From the NCBI GenBank assembly GCA_017428805.1, contig JAFRQC010000192.1:1-17093 (forward strand): a stretch of 17,093 nt of DNA, in the 5' to 3' direction. Source of the stretch: Prevotella sp. Its GTDB lineage: Bacteria > Bacteroidota > Bacteroidia > Bacteroidales > Bacteroidaceae. The position numbers and the translations under genes were made by a program. The stretch's first letter is position 1. Every line of letters starts with the position of its first letter. Below the pieces are notes generated by a model, which made no database searches, had not been told where the DNA came from, and saw nothing but the letters and a program-made list of their open reading frames with translations. Below are positions 6,679 to 13,882 of this stretch, piece after piece.

Positions 6679-6686
6679 TGGCCGTT

Positions 6687-7292
6687 ATGACAGATATTAT
6701 GATAGGTGAGGCGCACCGGCCTGGAAGGATTGAAGTGGTGTGCGGTTCGATGTTCTCGGGCAAGACCGAGGAACTGATCCGCCGTCTGCGGAGGGCACAG
6801 TTTGCCCGTCAGAAGGTGGAGATCTTCAAGCCCGCCATCGACGTGAGGTACTCCGAGGAGGATGTCGTCAGCCACGACCAGAAGCATATCATATCGACAC
6901 CCATCGACTCGTCGGCAAGTATCTTGCTGCTCTCGTCGGACTGCGATGTGGTGGGCATCGACGAAGCCCAGTTCTTCGATATGGGACTCGTGGAGGTGTG
7001 CAACGAACTGGCCAACCGTGGCATCCGCGTGATCATCGCGGGGCTCGACATGGACTACAAAGGCGTTCCCTTCGGTCCGATGCCAGCCCTCTGTGCCATC
7101 GCCGACGATGTGACGAAGGTGCATGCCATCTGCGTGAAATGTGGTAACCTGGCATACGTCAGCCATCGCACTGTTGAGGGGTCGCAGCGGGTGCTGCTGG
7201 GCGAGACGTCAGAGTATGAGCCGCTATGCCGTACCTGCTACCAGAAGGCACTGGAAGAAGAAAAAACAAGGCAAAAAGCATCGTCTGAGTAA
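6687..7292 (+). CDS. tdk: Thymidine kinase (type II)
   Basis: 201 residues; phosphorylates thymidine with ATP in the cytoplasmic salvage pathway to dTMP. P-loop GSMFSGKT (20-27), Walker B/catalytic segment GIDEAQFF with Glu93, conserved [15 protein letters not shown] (119-133), and a zinc-binding lasso with two Cys pairs (CVKC 149-152 and CRTC 181-184) mark the bacterial type II enzyme at normal length. The ATG at 6687 was chosen because a GTG nine bases upstream overlaps the -7 box; the in-frame ATG at 6699 is also possible and would lengthen the very short leader to about 15 bases. Related enzymes as I recall them have about as many residues before RIEV as the 6687 start gives. Confidence 0.96.
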   Translation: MTDIMIGEAHRPGRIEVVCGSMFSGKTEELIRRLRRAQFARQKVEIFKPAIDVRYSEEDVVSHDQKHIISTPIDSSASILLLSSDCDVVGIDEAQFFDMGLVEVCNELANRGIRVIIAGLDMDYKGVPFGPMPALCAIADDVTKVHAICVKCGNLAYVSHRTVEGSQRVLLGETSEYEPLCRTCYQKALEEEKTRQKASSE

Positions 7293-7308
7293 AAATCCTT
7301 CCAATAAA

Positions 7309-7340
7309 TTTGGCAGATTCAAAAATTATGCCTACCTTTG
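7309..7340 (+). promoter_or_regulatory. tRNA-Lys promoter
   Basis: TTTG (7309-7312), 20-base spacer, TACCTTTG (7333-7340): a full match to the Bacteroidota consensus, 33 bases before the mature tRNA. The tRNA therefore need not depend on tdk transcription. Confidence 0.8.
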
Positions 7341-7373
7341 CACCCGCTTTCGAAAGATTGCACAAAAAAGGTC

Positions 7374-7446
7374 GATCCGTTAGCTCAGTCGGTAGAGCAC
7401 AACACTTTTAATGTTGGGGTCTTGGGTTCGAGCCCCAAACGGATCA
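7374..7446 (+). tRNA. tRNA-Lys (anticodon UUU)
   Basis: A complete 73-base cloverleaf. The acceptor stem is GATCCGT (7374-7380) with ACGGATC (7439-7445) and discriminator A7446; the D arm is GCTC...GAGC; the anticodon stem is CAACA/TGTTG around loop CTTTTAA with anticodon TTT at 7407-7409; the T arm contains GGTTCGAG. The 3' CCA is not encoded. Confidence 0.97.
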
Positions 7447-7449
7447 CGG

Positions 7450-7479
7450 AAAAGAGAGGTCAATGAGGCCTCTCTTTTT
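7450..7479 (+). terminator. Terminator of tRNA-Lys
   Basis: AAAAGAGAGG (7450-7459) pairs with CCTCTCTTTT (7469-7478) and the stem runs into a T tract, a typical intrinsic terminator four bases after the tRNA. Its end touches the distal end of the repeat at 7478-7590. Confidence 0.88.
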
Positions 7480-7590
7480 GTTTGGTATCTATTTCTCCCC
7501 CTGAGTAGGGGGAGTTAGAGGGGGTCTGATCAGCCTCAGACAATGCGTTTGTTCAGACCACCCCTCACCCCTCCTACTCAGGAGGGGAAG
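7478..7590 (-). repeat. Dispersed 113-bp hairpin-rich element, copy B
   Basis: The reverse complement matches 106-218 from CTTCCCCTCC to the GATACCAnACAA end, with the same overall length. Hairpins are CCCCTCCT/AGGAGGGG (7568-7587), the central GGTCTGA/TCAGACC (7523-7529 with 7553-7559), and CTCCCCCT/AGGGGGAG (7495-7514). On the minus strand it starts 3 bases after the stop codon of the alpha/beta hydrolase, the same offset and orientation as copy A relative to its upstream gene. The central 20 or so bases are unlike copy A. Confidence 0.85.
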
Positions 7591-7593
7591 TAA

Positions 7594-8745
7594 TTACAAA
7601 AACTTCAGGAAGAATCGCAGAACTTTCTCTTGGGCTTTGAGGGGACAGCTGTGGGGTATGTCCCAAAGTTCCGTCTCGATGTTGTCGCCTGCACCCTGAC
7701 TCTTCCAGACATCGTGCATAATGGCGAAGGCCTTCTGCGCACCAGCCACAGGAAAGAGCTTGTCCTGAGAGCCGTTGATGAAGAGCATCGGCTTGGGACA
7801 GGCGATGCTGGCGATGTGAGGATAGTCGAGCCAACGGCGCAAACCAGGCAGACAGTTGGCAAAGCCGCCGTTCTCCGTACGCTTGTAACGGAAGGAGAGT
7901 TGTTCGTCGGTAGTCACCATCCAACAGACGGCCGCCCCAGCCTTGATACGGTCGGAGAGCGCAGAGAGCATCCAAGTCCTATAGGCGCCCATTGACCAGC
8001 CTGTACAGCCAATGCGCTTCGGATCCACCTCAGGCAAGGAGGCGAGATAGTCGGTGGCACGGATATCGTCGTAAGTCATATAAGCAGAGAGGTCAATGCC
8101 GTACATCATCATATTGCCAGCAATCATATCGTATTTGTCTCGACGAGGTCCTTCCTTCTGTCCCCGTTCACCCCACATCGGAGCATCGGTGGCGAAGACC
8201 ACATACCCGTGCTGGGCGAGATAGTCGCCGAAGTATTGCCCCTCGTAGTTCTGAACCCAGGCCTCAGCATCGTTGATGACGACGGAATCCTCACAGGCCA
8301 GGGGACGGATGACCTTCTCCTTGCCGATGAAGAGATGGGCACCGTGGTCGTGCAACACATTCACGGCAGGAAAGGGGCCTTTGCCGTCGGGGATGAGCAG
8401 ATAGGCAGGAACAGTGTAGTATCGGGAGAGGCGGATCTCGAGCTTACGGGCCTTGTAGCCTTCGCGCTGCTCTTCATAGAGAATCTTTGCCTCAAAGCCG
8501 GCGGCGGGTGCTGGCGGCGGAGTGAGCATACAGTCGAACACTTTTTCACGGGCAGTCTGTTTCCAGACGTCGAAGTCACGGATGTCGCTATTTCCCCAAG
8601 CCAGGGGATAGGTCAGATCGGCAATGAGCGAGTCGGCATAGACTGGCAGATTGCGTGTGTACTCATATTTCTCACGCCCCTGCGGATAGGCGCTGACGCA
8701 ACAGAGCATCAGCAGGAGGGTCAGGTAGTGTCTGGTCGTCTGCAT
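7594..8745 (-). CDS. Secreted alpha/beta hydrolase (putative carbohydrate esterase)
   Basis: 383 residues with a Sec signal peptide at about 1-22 (LTLLLMLCCVSAYPQG). The alpha/beta hydrolase triad is visible: nucleophile Ser251 in GWSMGAY, Asp328 in NGSQDKLFPV, and His365 in DIPHSCPL; HDHGAH (132-137) lies in the oxyanion-loop region. Overall it resembles the dienelactone hydrolase/acetyl xylan esterase-like group (Abhydrolase_7 type) often found near polysaccharide-degradation genes in Bacteroidota, so deacetylation of a glycan is possible but unproven. It starts 4 bases after the stop of the GH2-like gene and is presumably co-transcribed with it. No SusC/SusD pair is in view, so this is not a complete polysaccharide utilisation locus. 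Confidence 0.85.
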   Translation of the reverse strand: MQTTRHYLTLLLMLCCVSAYPQGREKYEYTRNLPVYADSLIADLTYPLAWGNSDIRDFDVWKQTAREKVFDCMLTPPPAPAAGFEAKILYEEQREGYKARKLEIRLSRYYTVPAYLLIPDGKGPFPAVNVLHDHGAHLFIGKEKVIRPLACEDSVVINDAEAWVQNYEGQYFGDYLAQHGYVVFATDAPMWGERGQKEGPRRDKYDMIAGNMMMYGIDLSAYMTYDDIRATDYLASLPEVDPKRIGCTGWSMGAYRTWMLSALSDRIKAGAAVCWMVTTDEQLSFRYKRTENGGFANCLPGLRRWLDYPHIASIACPKPMLFINGSQDKLFPVAGAQKAFAIMHDVWKSQGAGDNIETELWDIPHSCPLKAQEKVLRFFLKFL

Positions 8746-8749
8746 ATCG

Positions 8750-10357
8750 TTATTCGTTGAGGTTGTCTTCTTGCTTCGGCGCTTCCGGACGAACCCAGAA
8801 GTCCCAGTGGTTCACCACCTCCTTGCCGATACTGACAGTGAGGGTGAGTTTCGAGGGTTTGCTGATGCTGTCGAGGGGACAGACGACAGTGCCGATGACG
8901 CAGTTCTTACCCATCGGGATGCTGTCGGAAGAGAGGGCACCACCTGTGATGACACGCTCTCCCTCTGTGATGAAATAGGCCTTGCGGATGGGAGAGATGT
9001 TGCCATATAGGGCGTTATAGACTTCGACAGGCACCTGAAGTGTATCAGCAGTGGTATAGTCGGACTTCGGGAATCGTGCCAAAGGTACCAGGGGTGAACA
9101 GAACTCGCACAAGTCTTTGGCGGGGAAGCGACAGAAATCGTTAAACGACGACAATAAGAATCCTGCATCGTCCTTCGAAAGCAGGTTACGCTCGATCTGC
9201 TGTTTATAGCAGGAGATTTGTTCCTCCTGATTCTGTTCACAGGTAATCATCGGACAATTCCAAACGTCGCCAGCATTCATCATTAACAGCGAAGGATGAT
9301 GGCCGTAGGTGTCTGAGACGCTTTTCTGTTCTTCAGGTGTCATCGTCCCTTCGAGCAAGAGATAGACACCCAGCTTATCGGCAGCGGCAAAAGCAGCATC
9401 GGGAGGACAATAGGTGCGGAAACGCACGTGGTTCAGGCCGTAAGCCTTCACTTTTGTGAAGATATCAGTCCACGAGCCTTCATCAGCAGGCGGATAGGCC
9501 GCCTTAGGAAAGAAACCATTTTCCAAGGTGCCTCGCAACCAGAGCGGACGCCCGTTAATAGACAACTGTTTATCCGCCGACTTCACCATCCGCAGGCCGA
9601 AAGTCGTCTCATAATAATCATCGCCCACCCTGATGCCCATCCGATAGAGCTTCGCACTGAATTCATCCCATAAGGCGAAACCAGTCCCGATGGGGATGCG
9701 CAGGTCCATCTTCCGGCTGGTGATATCCTCCGTAGCCATAAAAGTGACCTCTTCTTTCTTGTCATCCGGCACAATGATGATCACCATATCCTCGAAATAC
9801 CCCGCAGGATGGTGCTCGCTGTCGATCCATACCGTCATTTGCAGGAAGCCGTCCACGGGCTCAGGGTTGATTTTGACCTTCTTAATGCTCATCTCTCGGG
9901 GCTGGGTTAGGAGTTCCATCCGTCCGGAGATCCCGCTACAGTCACTGGTGTCCACACAGACAGCGATGGTATTGCGATAGCCTGCCACAAGATGCTGCGT
10001 CACATCGTACTGATGGGGCGTGAAGCGTGAGGCCTGATGACCGATTTCCTTGCCGTTGATATAGACGGTGGTCTCGGCGTGAGGGCGTTCGAGGAAGAGT
10101 GTCACACGCTTTTTTCTCCAGTCACGGGGGATATAGACACCCTTTCGATACCAAGCCTTACCCACAAAATTGCTGCCGCCTTTCCCATTCGACTGGAGCG
10201 AGCCTGGCAACATCACGTAGTCGTCGTAATGCGTCGAGTCGTTGAGGGAGAGATCCCAGGAACCATCCAGGCCGAGGACGTCCTGGGCGGAGGTGGTGAC
10301 AACTGAGAATAGAGAAGTAATCAGTGTCAGCAGACAGATGAAACGCAGTTTTCTCAT
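8750..10357 (-). CDS. GH2-like secreted protein, apparently lacking catalytic residues
   Basis: 535 residues with a signal peptide ending near SAQ (23-25). Residues about 30-150 form a GH2-type sugar-binding jelly roll (FVGKAWYRKGVYIP, LFLERPHAETTVYINGKEIG, TPHQYDVT); about 155-260 an Ig-like domain; from 265 a TIM-barrel start (LSINGRPLWLRG, LNHVRFRTYCPPDAAFAAAD). Where GH2 enzymes have HPS followed by G-N-E with the acid/base Glu, this protein has HPSLLMMNAGDV (354-365), so that Glu is missing. No segment resembling the nucleophile strand follows, and the barrel is much too short. A Cys/Pro-rich stretch (FCSPLVPLARF, 419-429) and a beta-rich end follow. The reading frame is intact, so it is probably a shortened, non-hydrolytic relative, perhaps glycan-binding, first gene of a two-gene operon. 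Confidence 0.8.
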   Translation of the reverse strand: MRKLRFICLLTLITSLFSVVTTSAQDVLGLDGSWDLSLNDSTHYDDYVMLPGSLQSNGKGGSNFVGKAWYRKGVYIPRDWRKKRVTLFLERPHAETTVYINGKEIGHQASRFTPHQYDVTQHLVAGYRNTIAVCVDTSDCSGISGRMELLTQPREMSIKKVKINPEPVDGFLQMTVWIDSEHHPAGYFEDMVIIIVPDDKKEEVTFMATEDITSRKMDLRIPIGTGFALWDEFSAKLYRMGIRVGDDYYETTFGLRMVKSADKQLSINGRPLWLRGTLENGFFPKAAYPPADEGSWTDIFTKVKAYGLNHVRFRTYCPPDAAFAAADKLGVYLLLEGTMTPEEQKSVSDTYGHHPSLLMMNAGDVWNCPMITCEQNQEEQISCYKQQIERNLLSKDDAGFLLSSFNDFCRFPAKDLCEFCSPLVPLARFPKSDYTTADTLQVPVEVYNALYGNISPIRKAYFITEGERVITGGALSSDSIPMGKNCVIGTVVCPLDSISKPSKLTLTVSIGKEVVNHWDFWVRPEAPKQEDNLNE

Positions 10358-10379
10358 TGGACGATGTCATTTTACATCG

Positions 10380-10387
10380 CAAAGGTA
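10380..10387 (-). promoter_or_regulatory. -7 box of the GH2-like/hydrolase operon
   Basis: TACCTTTG on the minus strand, 22 bases upstream of the ATG at 10357. The -33 region falls inside the AATCTGTG array and has no TTTG. Confidence 0.7.
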
Positions 10388-10392
10388 CGAAA

Positions 10393-10419
10393 AATCTGTG
10401 ATAATCTGTGTAATCTGTG
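10393..10419. repeat. AATCTGTG array between divergent promoters
   Basis: AATCTGTG occurs at 10393-10400, 10403-10410 and 10412-10419, spaced 10 and 9 bases. It covers the expected -33 positions of both the GH2-like operon promoter and the dipeptidase promoter. The same word, inverted or slightly changed, occurs at 6601-6660. Confidence 0.8.
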
Positions 10420-10429
10420 GCTTTTTTTG

Positions 10430-10437
10430 TACCTTTG
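10430..10437 (+). promoter_or_regulatory. -7 box of the dipeptidase promoter
   Basis: TACCTTTG, preceded by TAATCTGTGG and a run of T, 18 bases before the ATG at 10456. It rules out an in-frame GTG upstream at 10417. Confidence 0.75.
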
Positions 10438-10455
10438 CCACCAAAAAAGGGGAAT

Positions 10456-11238
10456 ATGAAGAAAAATTATCTATGGATGATTGCCGTTGTCCTCATCATC
10501 AGCGGCGTAATGACGGCCTACCGTTGTTCCAACGACCCAAAACAGACCGCAGTGTCTCCCACTGATGACAGCAGTCAGTTTACGAACATCACCGATGTGG
10601 TGCCTGACGCCATTCTCGAGATCCGCTATTACGGCACCTATAATTTCGTGGGCACACGCGTGGACGGCTATCTGCAACCCACCGCCCTTCTGACGAAACA
10701 GGCAGCTCAGGCCCTCCGTGCCGTCAGCGACGATGTGAAGGCGCAAGGCTATCGGTTGAAGATCTATGACGCCTACCGTCCGCAGATGGGTGTAGACCAC
10801 TTTGTGCGCTGGGCGGAAGACATCCCCGACACGCTGATGAAGACATACTTCTATCCCGATCTTGACAAAAGCGTACTCTTCGAACAAGAATACATCTATG
10901 AGAAAAGCGGCCACACACGCGGTTCCACCGTCGACCTCACCCTCTTCGATATGACTACGGAGAAGGAACTCGATATGGGCGGCACATTCGACTGGTTCGG
11001 ACCAGAAAGCCATCCAGACTTCTGCGGCAATCCCGAGACGGGTGAATATACGGGCGACAACAGCAAGAGTCCCGCAGGCCGCAGCATCACAGCACAGCAG
11101 TTCGCCAACCGTATGATCCTGCGTCAGGCGATGCTCCGTCACGGATTCAAGGCCCTCGATAGCGAGTGGTGGCATTTCACCCTCAAAGACGAGCCCTTCC
11201 CCGACACCTACTTCACCTTCCCCGTGAAACAACTCTAA
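10456..11238 (+). CDS. vanX: D-Ala-D-Ala dipeptidase (VanX/DdpX family, M15D)
   Basis: 260 residues. A hydrophobic N-terminus (LWMIAVVLIISGVMTAY, 6-22) is an uncleaved anchor or signal peptide, placing the enzyme in the envelope. The zinc site and catalytic residues of the family are present: YDAYRPQ with Arg108, SGHTRGSTVDLT with His153 and Asp160, and SEWWHF with catalytic Glu237 and His240. These enzymes hydrolyse D-Ala-D-Ala or related dipeptides released from peptidoglycan. No vanH or vanA ligase gene is nearby, so cell-wall turnover or nutrient recovery is more likely than glycopeptide resistance. The ATG at 10456 has AAGGGG just upstream. The gene is monocistronic, followed by a hairpin terminator. 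Confidence 0.93.
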   Translation: MKKNYLWMIAVVLIISGVMTAYRCSNDPKQTAVSPTDDSSQFTNITDVVPDAILEIRYYGTYNFVGTRVDGYLQPTALLTKQAAQALRAVSDDVKAQGYRLKIYDAYRPQMGVDHFVRWAEDIPDTLMKTYFYPDLDKSVLFEQEYIYEKSGHTRGSTVDLTLFDMTTEKELDMGGTFDWFGPESHPDFCGNPETGEYTGDNSKSPAGRSITAQQFANRMILRQAMLRHGFKALDSEWWHFTLKDEPFPDTYFTFPVKQL

Positions 11239-11252
11239 AGGGATACAAACGA

Positions 11253-11291
11253 AAATCAGCAAGCTACCGTGTCGTAACTTGCTGATTTCTT
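11253..11291. terminator. Bidirectional terminator between dipeptidase gene and tRNA
   Basis: AAATCAGCAAG (11253-11263) pairs perfectly with CTTGCTGATTT (11278-11288). T-rich sequence follows on both strands (TTTCTTT on plus, TTTTCGTTT on minus), so it can end the dipeptidase transcript and the minus-strand tRNA. Confidence 0.85.
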
Positions 11292-11297
11292 TGATTG

Positions 11298-11371
11298 TAG
11301 CGGGAGCCGGGATTGAACCGGCGACCTCATGATTATGAATCATGCGCTCTAACCAGCTGAGCTATCCCGCC
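11298..11371 (-). tRNA. tRNA with CAU anticodon, probably elongator Met
   Basis: 74 bases on the minus strand. The acceptor stem is GGCGGGA with TCCCGCT (first pair G-U) plus discriminator A; D arm AGCTCAGCTGGTTAGAGC; anticodon stem CATGA/TCATG with loop TTCATAA (CAT at 11337-11335); T loop with GGTTCAATCC. No encoded CCA. The initiator is unlikely because the 1-72 mismatch and three G-C pairs at the base of the anticodon stem are absent. An Ile2 tRNA (CAU modified to lysidine) cannot be fully excluded by eye. Confidence 0.92.
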
Positions 11372-11396
11372 ATCATCTGTTTTTGTTAAGCGGGTG

Positions 11397-11427
11397 CAAA
11401 GGTACTACTTTTTCCGGAACTAACAAA
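11397..11427 (-). promoter_or_regulatory. Promoter of the CAU tRNA
   Basis: On the minus strand TTTG (11427-11424), 19-base spacer, TACCTTTG (11404-11397), 25 bases before the mature tRNA. It is back to back with the START-like gene promoter. Confidence 0.75.
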
Positions 11428-11443
11428 ATTTTTCGAGAAATAT

Positions 11444-11474
11444 TTTGTATTTCCGCAGAAAATTCGTACTTTTG
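11444..11474 (+). promoter_or_regulatory. Promoter of the START-like/lptG/ribBA operon
   Basis: TTTG (11444-11447), 19-base spacer, TACTTTTG (11467-11474). The ATG at 11523 is 48 bases downstream. This rules out the in-frame extension to 11445. Confidence 0.78.
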
Positions 11475-11522
11475 TGCCGAAATAAACGATCGAAAACAAC
11501 AACAAGTACTTACCGAAAGCGT

Positions 11523-11930
11523 ATGGGAAAGCAACGAATCGACATCGAATACCCCCTGACGACGAAGTCTCACAACATCGTGTGGGAGCAGATCAGCAGT
11601 GCCCACGGGCTGGAACGCTGGCTGGCAGACCACGTGGAAGAGCGTGATGGCGAGTTCATCTTTACCTGGGGAGAACCCTGGACGGAACAGGATGTGCGCA
11701 AGGCACAGTTGATAGAGTATGTGAAGTACGACCACATCCGTCTGAAATGGGAGGATGACGAGGTCGAGGGTGATGAAGACAGCTACTGGGAGATGCGCAT
11801 CGGGAAGAGTGAGCTGACGAACCACCTGACCCTGCTGATCACCGACTTCGCCGAAGATGACGATGCCGACGGCCTGAGGATCTTATGGGAGAGCAACCTC
11901 GACAGGCTGCACCGTGCCAGCGGACTGTAA
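11523..11930 (+). CDS. START-like domain protein
   Basis: 135 residues from MGKQRIDIEYPL. The pattern (SHNIVWEQISSAHGLERWLAD, then FTWGEPW, DHIRLKWEDD, WEMRIGKSELT, ITDFAEDDD, and LWESNLDRLHRASGL at the end) matches the small cytosolic START-like proteins of Bacteroidota, members of the SRPBCC/AHA1-like fold with a hydrophobic cavity. Their ligand and role are unknown to me. The protein is acidic. It is followed after 18 bases by an LptG-like gene, so the two are probably co-transcribed. Whether it has a lipid-related role is a guess from this neighbour and the fold. The start was chosen because the longer ORF overlaps the promoter. Confidence 0.85.
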   Translation: MGKQRIDIEYPLTTKSHNIVWEQISSAHGLERWLADHVEERDGEFIFTWGEPWTEQDVRKAQLIEYVKYDHIRLKWEDDEVEGDEDSYWEMRIGKSELTNHLTLLITDFAEDDDADGLRILWESNLDRLHRASGL

Positions 11931-11934
11931 CTAA

Positions 11935-11962
11935 TTGAGAATTGAGAATTGAGAATTAAGAA
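11935..11962. repeat. TTGAGAA heptamer array at the lptG start
   Basis: Three exact copies of TTGAGAA (11935-11941, 11942-11948, 11949-11955) and a fourth variant TTAAGAA (11956-11962). The third copy holds the TTG used as start codon of the LptG-like gene; the third and fourth encode its residues 1-5. Confidence 0.9.
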
Positions 11963-13850
11963 ACTCTACATATTTATTATTAAGCAGTTCGGGCTGCTGT
12001 TCTTTGGTACGTTCTTCATCTGCCAGTTTGTGCTGATGATGCAGTTCTTGTGGCGCTACGTCGATGAACTGATCGGCAAGGGACTGTCGCTCGAAATCAT
12101 GGCGCAGTTCTTCTGGTATATGGGACTGATGCTGATGCCGCAGGCTTTTCCTCTGGCCATCTTGCTCTCGTCGCTGATTGCCTTCGGCAACCTGGGTGAG
12201 AGTTCGGAGCTGACAGCCATCAAGGCAGCGGGTATCTCACTGATGCAGACATTCCGTCCGTTGATTGTCATCGTCCTGTTGATCTCGTGCATCTCCTACT
12301 ATTTCCAGGACGTGATCGGTCCGAAGGCCAACCTGTCGTTCTACCAACTGCTTGTCTCTGTGAAGCACAAGAGTCCGGAACTCGAGATTCCTGAAGGTGT
12401 GTTCTACGACGGTCTGCCCGGCTCGAACATCTATGTGCAGAAGAAAGACTTGACGACGGGTAAGCTCTATGGCATCATGATCTACCGTCAGACTGGCAGT
12501 TACGAAGACCAGGCCATCATTCTCGCCGACTCCGGCATGATGCAGACGACGGAAGAGAAGAAACACCTGGTGCTGACACTCTATAGCGGCGAGTGGTTTG
12601 AGAACATGCGTTCGCAGGATCTCGCCAACAGTGCCAATATCCCCTATCGCCGTGAGACCTTCTCGACAAAGCGCATCGTGCTCGACTTCGACAGTGGTCT
12701 GAATCTGGCAGATATGGCCGATGTGGCAGGCGATGCCCGTATGAAGCCACTGACCAAACTACTGCATGACATCGACTCCATCAAAGAACATAACGACAGC
12801 GTGGGTTATTCGTTCTACACAGAAGCCAAACGCTACGGTTTGCGTCTGCCAACGGTAAGCGCCGAAGACTCGGTGAAGATCATGAAGCAGTTGGCTACCG
12901 ACAAGACAACCTTCGACAGCATCTACGAGCGACAGTCGCCTATCGACCGTCAAAGTGCCGTAAAGAGTGCCTTAGCCAGTGTGCAGTCGGTGAAGATGGA
13001 CGTGGAGATGAAGGCAGATTACGCCCGCAGCCTGCACCGATACTATCATCACCACCAGCTGGAGGCTATCAAGAAGTTCACCCTGTCACTTTCGTGCCTG
13101 ATCTTCTTCTTTATCGGTGCACCGCTGGGAGCCATCATCCGAAAGGGAGGTCTGGGTGTGCCCGTCATCGTGTCGGTGCTGGTGTTCATCATTTATTACA
13201 TCTTCGACAACACAGGTTTCAGAATGGCCCGCGAAGGACAATGGACCGTCGGCTTCGGCATGACCATCTCGACATGGGCTCTTGCGCCCATAGCCGCCTT
13301 CTTCACCTATAAGGCCAATAAAGACTCGGTGGTGTTCAACGTCGACCTCTACAAGAACCTCGCCATGAGTATGCTTGGCCTCCGGACGAAACGACATATC
13401 TTCCGCAAGGAGGTGATCATCGAGGATCCTGATTACCGTCTCGATGCCGAGCGGCTGGGAGCAATCAACAGCGATATCCTGCGTTATCACGGGAATCACA
13501 AGTTGCTGCACTGGCCCAATCCGATCAAAGTATTCTTCCATGCAGGCGACGATCAGGAAATCGAGGAGATCAACGAACGGTTGGAGGAGACCATCGAGAA
13601 CCTGAGTTATACGAAGGACAAGTTGATACTGACGGAGCTGAACCATTATCCGATCATGGCCACACACGCCCATACCCGGCCGTTCCGCAAGAAATGGATG
13701 AACGTGGTGACAGGATTGCTGCTGCCCGTCGGTGCCTTCTTCTATTTCAGGATGCTGCGTTTCAGGTTCCGGCTCTATAAGGATCTGCGCACCATCCGCC
13801 AGACAAGTGAGAGAATCATTCCGCGGGCAATAGAGCTCGGCAGGAACTAA
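11949..13850 (+). CDS. lptG: LptF/LptG family permease (LPS export ABC transporter subunit)
   Basis: 633 residues of the YjgP/YjgQ family, inner-membrane subunits that with LptB extract LPS and feed the periplasmic Lpt bridge. Three N-terminal membrane segments (about 14-34, 57-80, 103-119), a periplasmic beta domain (about 125-370, beginning [11 protein letters not shown]), and three C-terminal segments (about 376-396, 402-420, 434-453) carrying [22 protein letters not shown]-terminal extension of about 175 residues with a further hydrophobic stretch (584-600) makes it longer than the roughly 360-residue proteobacterial proteins; this length is usual in Bacteroidota as I recall. No ATG is available near the start: an in-frame TGA lies at 11943-11945, so TTG at 11949, inside a heptamer array, is the only reasonable start giving the conserved RIKKL N-terminus. 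Confidence 0.9.
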   Translation: MRIKKLYIFIIKQFGLLFFGTFFICQFVLMMQFLWRYVDELIGKGLSLEIMAQFFWYMGLMLMPQAFPLAILLSSLIAFGNLGESSELTAIKAAGISLMQTFRPLIVIVLLISCISYYFQDVIGPKANLSFYQLLVSVKHKSPELEIPEGVFYDGLPGSNIYVQKKDLTTGKLYGIMIYRQTGSYEDQAIILADSGMMQTTEEKKHLVLTLYSGEWFENMRSQDLANSANIPYRRETFSTKRIVLDFDSGLNLADMADVAGDARMKPLTKLLHDIDSIKEHNDSVGYSFYTEAKRYGLRLPTVSAEDSVKIMKQLATDKTTFDSIYERQSPIDRQSAVKSALASVQSVKMDVEMKADYARSLHRYYHHHQLEAIKKFTLSLSCLIFFFIGAPLGAIIRKGGLGVPVIVSVLVFIIYYIFDNTGFRMAREGQWTVGFGMTISTWALAPIAAFFTYKANKDSVVFNVDLYKNLAMSMLGLRTKRHIFRKEVIIEDPDYRLDAERLGAINSDILRYHGNHKLLHWPNPIKVFFHAGDDQEIEEINERLEETIENLSYTKDKLILTELNHYPIMATHAHTRPFRKKWMNVVTGLLLPVGAFFYFRMLRFRFRLYKDLRTIRQTSERIIPRAIELGRN

Positions 13851-13882
13851 CTGCTATATATATTATAAATAAGGTGTAAGGT

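Noticed and set aside
7594..10357. Polysaccharide utilisation locus
   Set aside because: There is a GH2-like protein and an esterase-like hydrolase but no SusC/SusD pair, sensor or catalytically complete glycosidase in view.
10417..10455. N-terminal extension of the dipeptidase from a GTG
   Set aside because: It begins upstream of the -7 box at 10430-10437; the ATG at 10456 gives a normal hydrophobic N-terminus.
10456..11238. Vancomycin resistance locus
   Set aside because: Only the dipeptidase gene is present. No vanH, vanA/B ligase or vanRS genes adjoin, so a resistance call is not supported.
10471..11343. Minus-strand open frame of 290 codons opposite the dipeptidase gene
   Set aside because: It runs through the tRNA gene and the terminator hairpin and is antisense to a gene with complete catalytic motifs.
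11445..11522. N-terminal extension of the START-like protein
   Set aside because: It includes the -33 and -7 promoter elements and adds a basic stretch not expected in the family.
11935..11962. CRISPR or regulatory-RNA array
   Set aside because: Units are seven bases long with no spacers, so this is a simple tandem repeat; the same applies to the other short arrays.
13851..13882. FMN riboswitch before ribBA
   Set aside because: The gap is only 32 AT-rich bases, too short for an RFN element.
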